A stretch of DNA of 64,000 bases from Candidatus Methylacidiphilales bacterium. GTDB lineage: Bacteria > Verrucomicrobiota > Verrucomicrobiia > Methylacidiphilales > CAZTYG01. The stretch covers positions 1 to 64,000 of the forward strand of contig JANRJG010000040.1 in NCBI GenBank assembly GCA_033875315.1, in the 5' to 3' direction. Below are positions 45,316-56,500 of this stretch, one piece after another; the stretch's first letter is position 1; every line of letters begins with the position of its first letter. The notes beneath the pieces are model-generated. The model worked only from the letters and a program-made list of their open reading frames with translations. It was not told the DNA's origin and made no database searches. The position numbers and the translations under genes are program-made.

Positions 45316-48300
45316 TCGGATGGATGGCGCGCTTATCTGTCGGGCTCGGTGTGCTTATCCCTTTTCTGCTGACAGGGGAAGTTGCGCCGCCGCCGGCAAC
45401 GGTTGTTCCTGATCCCGGGGTAACGGCGCAAGATCCGGCACCTGCGATGACACCGGAAGAGGTTCCGGATGTGGTGCGTTTGCCCACTGCCATGCCGCCC
45501 AAACCGGATTGGTGTCGTGATGTTTCTCACCAACTATATCTTCTGCCTCGGGACATCCGGAGCGAAAAGGATCTGGAAGGCAGGAATGGGGTGGATGCCC
45601 TGTCGATGGCCCAGGTTTTTGACCGGGCCTTTCTTTCGGCACACAACATCCTCATTGGTGAGACGCGGGCTTGGATGGCGGACCTGAAGATCCCCGAGGA
45701 TGCCCCACAGGATCGGGGCTTGGTCTTGGAGTTGGATGAAACCCGTGCCATCGCAGACGCCACCCTGTTGGGCAATCCCGTTTTTTTTGACCGCTCCCTT
45801 GCCGCCCGTCGCTGGGCGGGGGGGGAGGGCGTGGTCTTTTTGCCCGTGAGCAAACCGGGCCAAACGGTCCGCTTGTTTTTTCGCGCCAAACATCTCACCC
45901 AACTTTACCCGAACGGGTTCGGACGGTTGCGTCTAAGGACGGCGGATTTGAATGAGACCATCCGTATTTCCCAACCCACCGGCGGTACGGTCAGTGTTCA
46001 GAACGCTTCCCCTTTTCCGGTGCGATTGAAGCTCCAAGTAAGCCATGAAGATTTTTTCGGAACCCCATTGGCTGAAATGGGTGAAAATTTGGAAATAGGG
46101 GGGGGAAGCGCGCTCCCGCTCGATTTGAAGATTCCTAAGAAACCGGATCTTTACAAAACGCGCGTCCAGGCCGTCAGCGCCGGACAGGCAACATTTGATT
46201 ATTCCCAATACTACGGTCGGGAGCATATCCACCATCTTGAGCGGGAAGGGGCTTTCCGCCTCGGAGAGGGCTGGGAGTACTCCGTGCCCAAGGGACCGGA
46301 AAAATCTCCCGGCACCCAGCCCAGGGAAGGATGGAAAAAAGTCACCCTCCCGCATGAAGTGCCGATTGCCGAGTTCAAGTCCAACACGGTCTGGTATCGG
46401 AAGAAGTTCGCCATTCCGGAAGGATGGGGCCCGCAAAGGATTTTTCTGCTTCTCCCCCGCGTGCAATATCGGGCTGAGTTTTTCATCGATGGTGCCCCTG
46501 CTGGGGTTAAGCCAAACTACGAGCTGCCCGGTTCGATTGAGATAACGTCGCACTTAAAAAATGCCAAGGAGCACGAGCTGGCCATACGGGTCACCAATTA
46601 CACGGCCAATTTGGCGCCGGGGCTTCCGGTGACCGCACCCGGTACCGCCTCCGCACCCTCCCGGGGCTTGATCGCGGCCACTTCACATCTCAATCAGGGA
46701 AATAGTTACACGGGATTGGACAGTATCCCGGAAATTTTTGCCGCACCTGCGCTGCGGACGGATTGGGTGGCGGTGGATACTCGCATAGACCCCAGCGAGA
46801 TCCAGGGTCGCTTTGAATTGGTCAACCAGGCCGGGGTGGCCCGCAGTGTCGTTCTGGAACCAGTGGTTTATGACAGGGGCAAAAAAGTTCTGGAATTCCC
46901 CTCTCGAACCGTCGTGGTTTCGCCGGCGAAAACGCAGGTGCTCGAAATGAGGATCCCGTGGGAAAAGCCCGTCATGTGGAATCCGGAGAAACCGCATCTT
47001 TATGAGTTGAGGACGCGCCTGCTCGACAACACCGGTAGCGTGCTGGATGAGCGCCGGGACCGCTTCGGCTTCCGTCAGATCGGCATTTCCGGAGACCATT
47101 TCACCCTCAATGGTGCCCGTTTCAACCTTTACGGGACAGGCCACCTGATGACCAATGGCAACACTTGGCCGGTGATTCCCTGGTCGCCCCGTATCCTGCG
47201 CTACAACTTCAAGGGTGAAAATGGATTCATGCAGGGTCTGTCCGGAAGCCGTCTCGCGGATGAACAGGGAATCTTCATCAAAAATGAAATGTTGGAGCAC
47301 AACGCCCATCATGGGGACCGCTTTGCCTATCAATTGCCTGAGACATGGGAAAACCTCTACAAGGAAATGCAGGCCGTCTACCGGGTGCGGCCGAACGAAC
47401 CCTCCAACTTCATGTGGGATGTGGGCAACGAGGTAAAATTCGACGGTCCGGGGGAGGGAAAGAAAATGGAATCCCTCTTCCAGCGCATCCGCCAAATGGA
47501 TCCCACCCGGCTGGTCACGGTGAGTGGATCTGTGCCCCATCCGCCGGGCTTTGAGATCGTCGACTTCCATGGCTTCGACAGCCCGAGGGACCGGTTTCTC
47601 TATTTTTTTTTCCACCCCGAGCAAAGGCCTGCCCTCTTTCGCAACGTTGGCATCTACTCCCAAAAACCCGCCAGGGAAACGGCACCACCCTGGACCGTTT
47701 TCGAGGACAAAAGCTTCTATCAGGGCCTGGCCCATTTGGGGGGGAGGCCTTTTCTCCTGTCCGAGTCTTTATACTGCCTCAATCCTGGTGCCGAACTGAA
47801 CGGTTTGAGCACCTACCATCCCCTGTCCTGGTCATCTGACTGGGACCGGGGCAACGCCCACAACTACCTCAATTGGGCCACCCAGCGGCGGAACTATCTC
47901 CAATTCGACCGGCAGGCCGGCGTGGCCGGTTTCCTCATCCATGTTGACCGCGCATACACCAGGGCGTTCAGTCCCCTGGCGGCCTTCCCCCTCGACCGGA
48001 AGACACGTTTCTACTCCGGAGAAAAAGCCCGCATGGTCTATTCGTTGCACAACGACATGCTGGAAGAAAAAGATGTGACGGTGAAGTGGACGGTGATGAA
48101 CGGGCCGGTCGTTGTGGCCACGCAGCAATTGGAAATCCGGCTCAAGCCGGCGGTCTATGCCCCCGCCACCGTGTCGTTGGAACTGCCGGCGGAACCGGGT
48201 AAAGACTATGCCTTGTTGACAGAAATGTGGGCCTCCGACGGAACGGCCTATTTCACGGACAGCCAGGTTCTTTCCGTCTTCGACCGCGCACCGATCAAGT

Positions 48301-50246
48301 TGACGGGGGCGGCGCGTTTGGAAATCTTTGATCCTGCCGGGGAAATGGTGGAGTACCTGAAAAAGGCAATGCTGGATTGCGTCGTCCGGAAAAACCTCGA
48401 CAGCTTGGATCCGAATCGGGCCCGGGGCGCTTTTATTCTGATTGGGCCGGAGGCATTGGCGGGTGTCGCACCCGATGGGTTGAAAAAATTGCGCGACATG
48501 GTCAATGCCGGCGCCGATGTTGTGGTGCTGGCCCATCGTCAGCTCCCGAAGTTCCTCCATTTCCCGATCACCCAGACCCAGGCTTCCGAGTACAACCGCA
48601 ACACCAGCGTGGTAGCGGTCGTTCCCGACCGTTTTTCTTCCCTCACGCGCGACTTGCAGGATGATGATTTCCGATTTTGGACCACTCGTGACGCTGACTG
48701 GATGGTGCAATACAATGCCATCGAATTGCCCGACCGCGGCAATTTCCGCCCCCATCTTCTGGCTGGCACCCAGATGCTCACGGAATCCCCGCTTTTGGAG
48801 GTGCGGGAAGGTGCGGGGCGTGTGTTGTTCTGTCAATTGAACATTGAGGGGGCGATTGAAAGTGACCCCATGGCGCATGAGATGTTGTCGCGCATCCTCG
48901 GCTGGCCCGGGGCGGAATCACCTCTTCGTGACATCCGTCCCACTCTCGTGCTGGCTTTTCCCCAATCCAAGGGGGAGAGCATGCGGGCCCGCTTTGGTAT
49001 TTCCGGGGAGGTCATCCAAAAACCCGGGGATCCTTTGGTCCTGGAAAACTACGGAGTGCTGGTGGCTCCGGCGGATGATGCGGAGACCATGGCCTACCTT
49101 CAGAAGCACGAGTCCGTTCTTCTGCCCTGGCTGCGGCAGGGCAACCGCCTTTTCTTGCAAGGACTGGGTAGTGAGGGGGAAGCATGGTTGTCCTCCCTGA
49201 CAGGCAGGACAGTGAAGTTGGAGGACTTTCGCATGGACCGCGGCTACCCTTCGGAAAAAAGTCGCTGGATGCAGGGATTGAGCCCGAGTGATTTTTTTTG
49301 GCAGGGGAACCTGGAAGAGGGGGCCCGAAATATCACCGTCTCCATGAAAGAAAACAGCCGCGCCCTTCTGGGTAAAAAGCGATTGACCGGGGACGGGCTG
49401 ACACCGTTGATCGATCCCGCTTACGCAGGGGTTTGGGAAGTGGGCAACGGGGCGGTCATTGTCAATCTCACCAATGCCTTGGGATATCCCTTGCCTGCCC
49501 CGTTGCGCACCCTCTCGATGATGCTGACCAATGCCGGTGTTTCTCTTGGGGGCAAAGGGGCCGCGCAAGCGGCGACGACCAGAATCCCGGCCGAACGCTA
49601 CTTCACCCTCGATTTGCGTGCCCAGGCCAACCGTCCATTCGCCGATGACCCCGCGAACACGCTGAGGGGTTGGTCGGGACAGGGCCCCGACAACGATTTG
49701 CGGAACATGCCCCTGGGTGCCCAAACCTTCAAGGATATCCCGTTCGACATCATCGACCCGGCAAAAAACGGAGGCAAATCGATCATCGCACTTTCCGGCA
49801 CGCGTGAAATTGGCGTGCTCCCCGCAGAGGTGAAAAACATCCAGGTGGGAAGGAAGGTGGAAGAGTTGTACTTCCTCCACAGTGCCAGCTGGGGATCGCC
49901 GGGTTTCACCTATCGGGTTTATTATGAGGACCGAAAGACTTGGATTCCTGGCATGCCCGATCCTTTTGTCGATGTATTGGTCAAGCCAGAGGAATCGATT
50001 ACTGATTGGTATTCGGCCGGAGCGGTTGAGGCGGGCAAAGTTTTCCTCCCTGACGCGGAGGTGGCCTGGACCACCATGACCCCCGAGTCCGCGAAGGGGA
50101 ACGTGAAGGTGGGTATCTACCTCATGCGTTGGAAAAATCCAAAACCGGACAAAAGTGTCGATAGCATCGACATCCTCTCGCCGGGTAAAGTGGGGAATGG
50201 CCAGCCATTCGTCTTAGGCATCAGCGGTCTCAAAGCGGACCCCTGA
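45312..50246 (+). CDS. Giant GH2-type glycosidase lacking the C-terminal domain
   Basis: 1644 aa, with an N-terminal signal-like segment (MARLSVGLGVLIPFLLTG). A GH2 core follows a long N-terminal region: WDVGNEVKFDG (Asn706-Glu707, acid/base), LLSESLYC (Glu818, nucleophile). Downstream lie an amidotransferase-like part and the module with FKDIPFDIIDP. The protein ends ...FVLGISGLKADP, just where the paralogue at 36421 continues into its last domain; that domain is the gene immediately upstream (44572). Start ATGA overlaps that gene. Target glycan unknown. Confidence 0.87.
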   Translation: MIGWMARLSVGLGVLIPFLLTGEVAPPPATVVPDPGVTAQDPAPAMTPEEVPDVVRLPTAMPPKPDWCRDVSHQLYLLPRDIRSEKDLEGRNGVDALSMAQVFDRAFLSAHNILIGETRAWMADLKIPEDAPQDRGLVLELDETRAIADATLLGNPVFFDRSLAARRWAGGEGVVFLPVSKPGQTVRLFFRAKHLTQLYPNGFGRLRLRTADLNETIRISQPTGGTVSVQNASPFPVRLKLQVSHEDFFGTPLAEMGENLEIGGGSALPLDLKIPKKPDLYKTRVQAVSAGQATFDYSQYYGREHIHHLEREGAFRLGEGWEYSVPKGPEKSPGTQPREGWKKVTLPHEVPIAEFKSNTVWYRKKFAIPEGWGPQRIFLLLPRVQYRAEFFIDGAPAGVKPNYELPGSIEITSHLKNAKEHELAIRVTNYTANLAPGLPVTAPGTASAPSRGLIAATSHLNQGNSYTGLDSIPEIFAAPALRTDWVAVDTRIDPSEIQGRFELVNQAGVARSVVLEPVVYDRGKKVLEFPSRTVVVSPAKTQVLEMRIPWEKPVMWNPEKPHLYELRTRLLDNTGSVLDERRDRFGFRQIGISGDHFTLNGARFNLYGTGHLMTNGNTWPVIPWSPRILRYNFKGENGFMQGLSGSRLADEQGIFIKNEMLEHNAHHGDRFAYQLPETWENLYKEMQAVYRVRPNEPSNFMWDVGNEVKFDGPGEGKKMESLFQRIRQMDPTRLVTVSGSVPHPPGFEIVDFHGFDSPRDRFLYFFFHPEQRPALFRNVGIYSQKPARETAPPWTVFEDKSFYQGLAHLGGRPFLLSESLYCLNPGAELNGLSTYHPLSWSSDWDRGNAHNYLNWATQRRNYLQFDRQAGVAGFLIHVDRAYTRAFSPLAAFPLDRKTRFYSGEKARMVYSLHNDMLEEKDVTVKWTVMNGPVVVATQQLEIRLKPAVYAPATVSLELPAEPGKDYALLTEMWASDGTAYFTDSQVLSVFDRAPIKLTGAARLEIFDPAGEMVEYLKKAMLDCVVRKNLDSLDPNRARGAFILIGPEALAGVAPDGLKKLRDMVNAGADVVVLAHRQLPKFLHFPITQTQASEYNRNTSVVAVVPDRFSSLTRDLQDDDFRFWTTRDADWMVQYNAIELPDRGNFRPHLLAGTQMLTESPLLEVREGAGRVLFCQLNIEGAIESDPMAHEMLSRILGWPGAESPLRDIRPTLVLAFPQSKGESMRARFGISGEVIQKPGDPLVLENYGVLVAPADDAETMAYLQKHESVLLPWLRQGNRLFLQGLGSEGEAWLSSLTGRTVKLEDFRMDRGYPSEKSRWMQGLSPSDFFWQGNLEEGARNITVSMKENSRALLGKKRLTGDGLTPLIDPAYAGVWEVGNGAVIVNLTNALGYPLPAPLRTLSMMLTNAGVSLGGKGAAQAATTRIPAERYFTLDLRAQANRPFADDPANTLRGWSGQGPDNDLRNMPLGAQTFKDIPFDIIDPAKNGGKSIIALSGTREIGVLPAEVKNIQVGRKVEELYFLHSASWGSPGFTYRVYYEDRKTWIPGMPDPFVDVLVKPEESITDWYSAGAVEAGKVFLPDAEVAWTTMTPESAKGNVKVGIYLMRWKNPKPDKSVDSIDILSPGKVGNGQPFVLGISGLKADP

Positions 50247-50327
50247 TTCCACTCGGAAGGCCCAGGCATAACTGGAAGGTCCCACAGGCAAGTTGGGTCG
50301 CGTCCGTTCGATCAATCGGGCCGAATC

Positions 50328-51398
50328 TCAAGCGTCACCGAGGGGACGGATACTTGGCCCATCCACCCAACGGCCCTCGATCATGGTCACGTGGGGCACC
50401 TGCGGAATGCCGTATTGGTTGCGGTTGATCCGGCTGACCACCAATTCCACCGCAGCCGAGCCGGTGTCAAAACTGTTCTGCTCTATTCCGGCGATGTGGT
50501 TCCAGCGGTAGTCACGGTCGAGGTGAATGAAGGAGATATCTTTGGGAATGCGGTAGCCGCCTTTCTCCAGCCAATGGTACACCAAATGGTCAGCACAGAT
50601 GACCACAGTGGTTTTGTTTTCTCGCACATGTTCCAACACCTGCTCCGGGGTGATCTTGTCCGCAAGCAGTGGAGGAATTCTGGCCAGTTTGGGGAGGAAA
50701 CTCGGGGCTCCGGTGTAGGCCGAAAGGTAACGGTATTCCTGCAGGCGCTGGGCTTCTTTATCCAAAACGAGCGTGACCCTGCGGTGGCCCATCGCATGAA
50801 CATGACGCAGGGCCATTTGCAGGCCGCTGAAGTGATCATGGGTCGCGGCATCAAGCTCGGGCAGATGGATGACGTTGCCCACCGAGGCCACCGCGTAGTT
50901 TTCCCATTCCGGTTTGAACCAGGCGGGGGGTGGTTCGCTCAAATGGATCAGCAGTCCGACCATCCGTCGCGTATACAAAGCCCTCTGGAATGAGCGCATG
51001 TCGGCGTGCAAATCTTTCCAATCGAATTGTTCCAGGGCGTAGCCGTGTTCTGAGGCCGCGGCCGTGGCACCACGGAGGTATTCCGATTTGCCGTAGTGTT
51101 CGCGATAGCTTTCCGGTGAGTCGAGAGGTCCGTGACTGAGGATTCCCATGATGGCTCTGACCCCGTTTTTGCGACGTTGTCGTGTTTCGACCATGAGGGC
51201 AGTGACAAGGGGGTTGACGCGGTAGTTTTCGTCTTTGGCCAACTGGAGAATGCGCGCACGCGTTTTCTCCGAGACGCCGGGTCGGTTGCGGAGAGCCATG
51301 CTCACGGCAGCAACACTGACCCCGGCCTTGCGGGCCAAATCCCGGTAGGTGGGGGGACCGGCGTGGTCGCCTTTCGACTTGTTTTTTTCTACTTTCAT
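50328..51398 (-). CDS. LacI-family transcriptional regulator, candidate for TTRACGYRTTWA
   Basis: 356 aa. Helix-turn-helix PTYRDLARKAGVSVAAVSMA, hinge YRVNPLVTALMVETR, ligand domain with GLLIHLSEPPPAW and GYRIPKDISFIHLD. AGG about 8 bases before the ATG at 51398 supports this start; the frame is open to 51428. Divergent from the prepilin operon, with an operator (51515) between them. As the only complete LacI gene beside one of these sites' operons apart from that at 26248, it is my best guess for the regulator of the set; this is inference. Confidence 0.92.
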   Translation of the reverse strand: MKVEKNKSKGDHAGPPTYRDLARKAGVSVAAVSMALRNRPGVSEKTRARILQLAKDENYRVNPLVTALMVETRQRRKNGVRAIMGILSHGPLDSPESYREHYGKSEYLRGATAAASEHGYALEQFDWKDLHADMRSFQRALYTRRMVGLLIHLSEPPPAWFKPEWENYAVASVGNVIHLPELDAATHDHFSGLQMALRHVHAMGHRRVTLVLDKEAQRLQEYRYLSAYTGAPSFLPKLARIPPLLADKITPEQVLEHVRENKTTVVICADHLVYHWLEKGGYRIPKDISFIHLDRDYRWNHIAGIEQNSFDTGSAAVELVVSRINRNQYGIPQVPHVTMIEGRWVDGPSIRPLGDA

Positions 51399-51514
51399 AC
51401 ACCTATAGTTGAGTGAATAAACGCGCACCCGCAGGTAATCGCCTGCCCTGCGATGGTTTTCTTCAGGTCTTGATTGGGTCCATTGAAGCGATTATGGGAA
51501 AGGTAGCAACTCAA

Positions 51515-51526
51515 TTAACGTGTTTA
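51515..51526. promoter_or_regulatory. LacI-type operator before the prepilin operon
   Basis: TTAACGTGTTTA fits TTRACGYRTTWA and lies between the LacI gene and the prepilin operon, 63 bp before the latter's ATG. Confidence 0.65.
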
Positions 51527-51588
51527 GTATTCCACCCCTTGCTATGCGGCCCCAATAGTTGAAACTGTAACAAACAAGCAAACAAACA

Positions 51589-52248
51589 ATGGCCAATATG
51601 CATACAATATATGTACATAAACCGATACGGCTGACCTCCCCAAGTGGGTTCAGCTTGGTGGAATTGCTCGCGGTTTTGGCTGTGATATCCGTGCTTTCCG
51701 CACTCTCGGTCATGGGGTTGAGCTCGCTCTACCCGGCAGGCAAATTCACGCGGTCCCTTTCCGACCTCAACGGCATCATTGAGCAGGCCAAAATCACCGC
51801 CACGTCCCAGAACACCTATGTCTGGCTGGGCTTGCTCGATGATGGCGGCAAAGACGGGATCTATGTTTCGGTGGTATCCTCGCTCAGTGGTGAAAACGAT
51901 CTGACCGCTTCCAATCTGCGCCCGGTCATCCGCCCGACCCTGCTCTCGCAAGTGGGCCTGGAAAATGACGTGGCCCGGAACAACTCCCTGGCCAACTCGA
52001 TTGATCCGAGCCTTCTCGAACAATTGACAACCAATACCAACGGCACGTTCAGCACCAAGTTCGCCGGGCAAACCAAGACCTTCACCCTGGTCCTGCGGTT
52101 CACGCCCCAGGGGGAAGTCAGTTGTCAGCCCAACACGTCCTCGCGTTGGATTGAAATCGGCTTGAAAAATCTTCAGGGCACATCCCCGAACGTGGCTTCC
52201 TTGCAGGTCAGCGGACTCGGAGGAAATGTGCGATTGGTTCGGCCCTGA
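51589..52248 (+). CDS. Prepilin-like protein (resembles Verru_Chthon cassette D)
   Basis: 219 aa. A short basic leader, then the prepilin peptidase site SG/FSLVELLAVLAVISVLSALS (residues 19-38): cleavage before Phe and a Glu at position 5 of the mature protein, as in type IV pilins and type II secretion pseudopilins. The rest is a small beta-type domain. Based on order and motif it matches the D protein of the Verru_Chthon cassette. First gene of the operon; operator 63 bp upstream. Membrane inserted, then assembled into a pseudopilus-like structure, by family knowledge. Confidence 0.83.
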   Translation: MANMHTIYVHKPIRLTSPSGFSLVELLAVLAVISVLSALSVMGLSSLYPAGKFTRSLSDLNGIIEQAKITATSQNTYVWLGLLDDGGKDGIYVSVVSSLSGENDLTASNLRPVIRPTLLSQVGLENDVARNNSLANSIDPSLLEQLTTNTNGTFSTKFAGQTKTFTLVLRFTPQGEVSCQPNTSSRWIEIGLKNLQGTSPNVASLQVSGLGGNVRLVRP

Positions 52249-52272
52249 ACGTCGGATTACGTTCAGGTAAAA

Positions 52273-52743
52273 ATGCGGATTCGATTTATGCTGGAACGCA
52301 AGCCATCGGCTTTCACGCTGGTCGAAGTGGCCCTAGCCCTCGGTATCGCCGCATTTTGTCTCATCACCCTGGTCGGTTTGTTGCCGGTCGGTATGCAGTC
52401 TGAAAAGGCGAGCAATGAGGAAACACGGGCGGTCAATTTGGTCGGTGCCGTTATCGATGATTTGAGATTCTCGCCGCTCGGCGGACCCAGTAAGCGTTTT
52501 GCCCTGCCGGATTTGCCCGCTGCCGCAGGAACGTCTTTGTTAACACGTCAGTATTTTATTTCCGAAAATGAAATGCTCTCCGCCCAGGCGGGCTCCAGAT
52601 ACGCCCTGAAGATTACCCAGTATCCCGTTTCTTCAGCCGATGCACGTGAGCCGGTGGGCTGCTTGGTCGAGGTGGCGTGGCCTGCCTCCGCTCCGGAGGC
52701 CCAACGCAACCGGGTGGAAACCTACGCCACCTTCCTACGTTGA
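52273..52743 (+). CDS. Prepilin-like protein (resembles Verru_Chthon cassette B)
   Basis: 156 aa. Basic start, then SA/FTLVEVALALGIAAFCLITL, a prepilin-type cleavage and helix with Glu5. The remainder (RAVNLVGAVIDDLRF and VEVAWPASAPEAQRN) resembles the PilV/GspI-like B protein of the Verru_Chthon cassette. 24 bp after the D-like gene. Confidence 0.83.
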   Translation: MRIRFMLERKPSAFTLVEVALALGIAAFCLITLVGLLPVGMQSEKASNEETRAVNLVGAVIDDLRFSPLGGPSKRFALPDLPAAAGTSLLTRQYFISENEMLSAQAGSRYALKITQYPVSSADAREPVGCLVEVAWPASAPEAQRNRVETYATFLR

Positions 52744-52796
52744 AAACAGCCTCCATCCCTTCTGGTCCCCGCATCCACAACTTTCGGAAGAGCGGG

Positions 52797-53567
52797 ATGA
52801 GAAAACGCGCGCTTGGCTTTACCCTGATCGAGCTGATGGTGGCGGTCGTTGTTTTTGTTGTCCTTGGCATGATCATCGCCCAGGTGACCGCACTGACCGG
52901 CAGTGCCATCCGGGAGAGCAACCGACGCATGGACGCCGTCAACCAGGCCCGTGTCGCCCTTGATCGCTTCACCCTTGATCTGCTCCAGATGAGCCGCGAC
53001 CCGCGCAGTCTTTACCAAGTTGACAAACTGCCGGGAAATGACGGGCTTTCATTTTATGCCGAAGTGCCGGCTTACTCCGGACGTCGACGGGTTTCGTTTG
53101 TCAATTACCGGGTCCAAACCGATGCCGCCACTTCACGCTTACGACTCGAGAGGGGCTTGACGGGAACGGATTGGGAAGCCACTGGCGGCAGCAAACCCCT
53201 CAATGTCTCCTCTGTGGAAACAGTTGGGGCCAATGACTTCGGTATTCTCGGCGAGAGCGTGTTCCGGGTCGAGTACGCCTTTGTCATGAAGGCGGATGGG
53301 TCGCTGGTGGCTTCACCCGGACCGAACTTCGCCCAAGTGGGCGCCATGATTGTGACCGTGGCGGCGATGGATCCGGAAAGTGCCAAGCTGGTCACTCCGG
53401 CCCAGTGGAATTCCCTTGTCGCCGCACTGACGGACGCTGTGGACGGCCAGTTTCCTCTCAAGGCCTGGACCGACCAGGTGGGAACCGCGGGATTTCTCGC
53501 CTTGGCGGCGAAAAACGCCACCGCTTCCGTCCGGATCTTTCAACGCAGCATTGTTCTCAATCCATGA
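52797..53567 (+). CDS. Prepilin-like protein (resembles Verru_Chthon cassette C)
   Basis: 256 aa. Prepilin signal LG/FTLIELMVAVVVFVVLGMI right at the start (ATG 52797; the frame is longer but this ATG sits just before the signal). GspJ/PilW-like body: VNQARVALDRFTLDLLQMSR. Its stop overlaps the next gene by 4 bp (ATGA). By position it matches the C protein of the Verru_Chthon cassette. Confidence 0.83.
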   Translation: MRKRALGFTLIELMVAVVVFVVLGMIIAQVTALTGSAIRESNRRMDAVNQARVALDRFTLDLLQMSRDPRSLYQVDKLPGNDGLSFYAEVPAYSGRRRVSFVNYRVQTDAATSRLRLERGLTGTDWEATGGSKPLNVSSVETVGANDFGILGESVFRVEYAFVMKADGSLVASPGPNFAQVGAMIVTVAAMDPESAKLVTPAQWNSLVAALTDAVDGQFPLKAWTDQVGTAGFLALAAKNATASVRIFQRSIVLNP

Positions 53568-56500
53568 ATGCCAGACAGCCATCGGGTTGGACAAGATTTT
53601 GCCGCGGCAGGGACGGGATCGCCCTGCTCTTCACCCTCGCCGCCGTGGCCCTCTTGAGTGTGTTGATCGTGGCCTATTTGAGTAAAACCCTCATTGGACG
53701 ACGGATTTCCTTCGGCAGTGCGGGCCAGGCGCGCGCGGATTTTCTTTCTCGCAGCGCCATGGATCTGATTCTGGGGGACCTGCGGGAAGAAATCCGGGCC
53801 GGCTCAGACGCCGGCACGACTTACCAGGATGCCGCCTCAGGAATCTGGATTTACAAGCCGATCAACAACAAGGCTGCCATGCCCATCCGGACGGGGACGT
53901 CGGATACCCTGCCCAACTTGATCAAAAGGAGTGTTTCCGCCACGGCTTTCTGGAATGAAAGCACCTTCAACGCCACCCCCACCGCACCCATCCGTGCCGT
54001 GGCCGTGAACAGCGAGACCGACCCAGCCTCCAACGGACAATACATCAGCAAAAAACGCTGGAACAAAAGCTACCTTCTCGGGGAAACGGTCCCCCCCGCA
54101 TTCGTCGCTCCTGACTGGGTCTTGATCACACGGCAGGGACCTTTCCGTGACACGACCACTGCACTGCCTGGCTTGGCGGTCTTGGGGGACGATACTGTGG
54201 GGAATGCCAACTACGTCATTGGACGTTTTTCCTACCTGATCTTTGATCAAGGGGGTCTTCTCGATATCAACCAGGCGGGCAACGGTCTGACTGCCTCGGA
54301 AAACAGCCGTCGAGGATTGATCCACCAAGCTGCCTTGGCGGCCATTCCGGGCTTGGGTGACCCGTCGGCCTTCGTCAATTGGCGGGACCCGGTTACCAGG
54401 GTCAACACCAGTTATTTGTTTTCCGGCCTGAATTCGTTCCTCATTCCGGCCGCTGGCAACCAGCGGCTCCTCGGCCGCCAGGACCTGTTGCGTTATGCCA
54501 GGGACAATCCCTCGGTCGTCGGCACGCAGGCCCTCCCCTACCTTGGGACCTTCAGCCGAGAATGGAACGCCCCCAGTTGGGTCCCGGCAACTCCCACCGG
54601 ATCCACCATCGATTATGCGGCCCAGGCAAATTCTACCGCAGCGGTGAACCGTGCGGTGGCCAATGTCCGCTTTCCCTCCGCCACGCCGGCCAACAAAACC
54701 ATCACCGGTTACAAATCAGATGGAACTTCCTTCAGTTATACCGTCAATCCTGGAGAGTCATTGGTGCAGCGACGTTTTCCACTGGCCCGCCTGGCCTGGT
54801 TGGGAACCAACGGCCCGGCCGCCGGGATCAGCGATGCGGCCATACAGGCCTGCTTTGGGTTAAAGTGGAACGCATCGAACCTGCGCTGGGACTACGTGGG
54901 CGCGGCGGGTTCGACCCCGCAAAGCAGCATCAAGACCTTGAACCAGGTGGCCGACGAACAGCGCGAGCCGAACTACTTCGAATTGCTCAAGGCGGCCATC
55001 TTGGAAGGTTCCACCGGCCTGGTTGTTCCTTCCTACCCGCAACCTGACAGCAATGGGTATGCGCTTTCGGTCAGCGATTGGGACCCATTCAATGCCACTA
55101 ACCGCAGTTACAATTCCGGGGCGGTGACCACCGCAGTGCTGCGCGACCGGCATATCCTGCAAATCGGAATGAACATCATCGATCAATCGGATGCCGACAG
55201 CTTCCCCATCCGGGTGTTTTTCAGTAATTTTGAATTTTATGGTTCGGAAAACTTGCCCTACCTCTACCGCATGAGCCTGACGGCCTACCGGCCCTTGGCT
55301 TCGAGCGGAAATGTTGACGGGGATCCCAGCCGGAATGTCCTCAGTGTTTGGTGGGAACCCACCTTCTGGAATCCTTTACAAACCACCTCAACCTATAACG
55401 GCCCGACCCAGTTCCGTTTGCGGCGTGTCTCTGGCACGGTTTATTCAGAAGCCATTTTAAATCCAGGAACGACATACAAGTCGGGGTCAGTTCCCGGTGG
55501 CACCAGTTCCTATCTGCAAATGGATTATGCCGATTGGTCATCTGTCGCGGCCAATCCCATCCTCTTGGGAGGGCTGAAGTCTTCCGGAGCAACCCTGTCC
55601 AGCGATTCCAACCAAGTGGAAAATTTCTACACGGGAGACGGCCTGAATTACGCCGGATTCTGGGCGGGCTCGATTTTCATCAGCTCCGGCGAGGAAGTGA
55701 ACAATGTCATTTATTCCCTGCCGGGCAACCAAGGGACGCGGCAGGGTCCACGTTACGCGTTGGAGGCCAACTATTCCGGGCAATGGAAGGAAGTCCAGCG
55801 TTTCGGCTATGGGGCCAATGGGGGACTCTGGGAAAGTTTCACCGCGACGGACAACCGGGCACGGGCCAGCAACCGACGCATCGGCACCACCTTGATTTCT
55901 GACCCCAGAACGTTCCGTTTTGGCATTCAAAAACCCGATCTGAATAGTGATGGTTTCGCCAATTTCATCAGCAAGACGGCCTTTTGGGATGCATCCAATC
56001 GATTGGAGACATTCTGGCAGCCGCAGTTTATTGCGGCGGACAATCACACCAATGCCTGGTGGATGAACAAAGGGCGGACCTACCGGCTTGCGGACAATAG
56101 CGGCGCACGCACTAACTCCAATGATCCCAACTACCCGGACCCTGACGGGGTGGTCCGGCCCGGGGATGGATGGTATTCCTCCGATGCAAGCAATACGCTC
56201 CCTATGCAAAACGGGAGCAAATACCGCCCGGTTCAACTCAACCGCCCGTTCCGGTCCGTCGCGGAAATGGGTTACACCTTCCGGGACATGCCCTGGCGCT
56301 CCCTGGATTTCTCCAATGACAAAAGCGCCGATGCCGCCTTGCTCGACTTCTTCTGTATGAATGATGCGGATGGCTCCACTGGCTTGGTCGCAGGCAAGGT
56401 CAATCTCAACACCCGGAATCCGGAAGTGTTGAAGGCCATGATATTGGGTGCGGCCCGGCAGGAAACCAACCTTGCCGGAAGTCAGATCAACAATTCCGAA

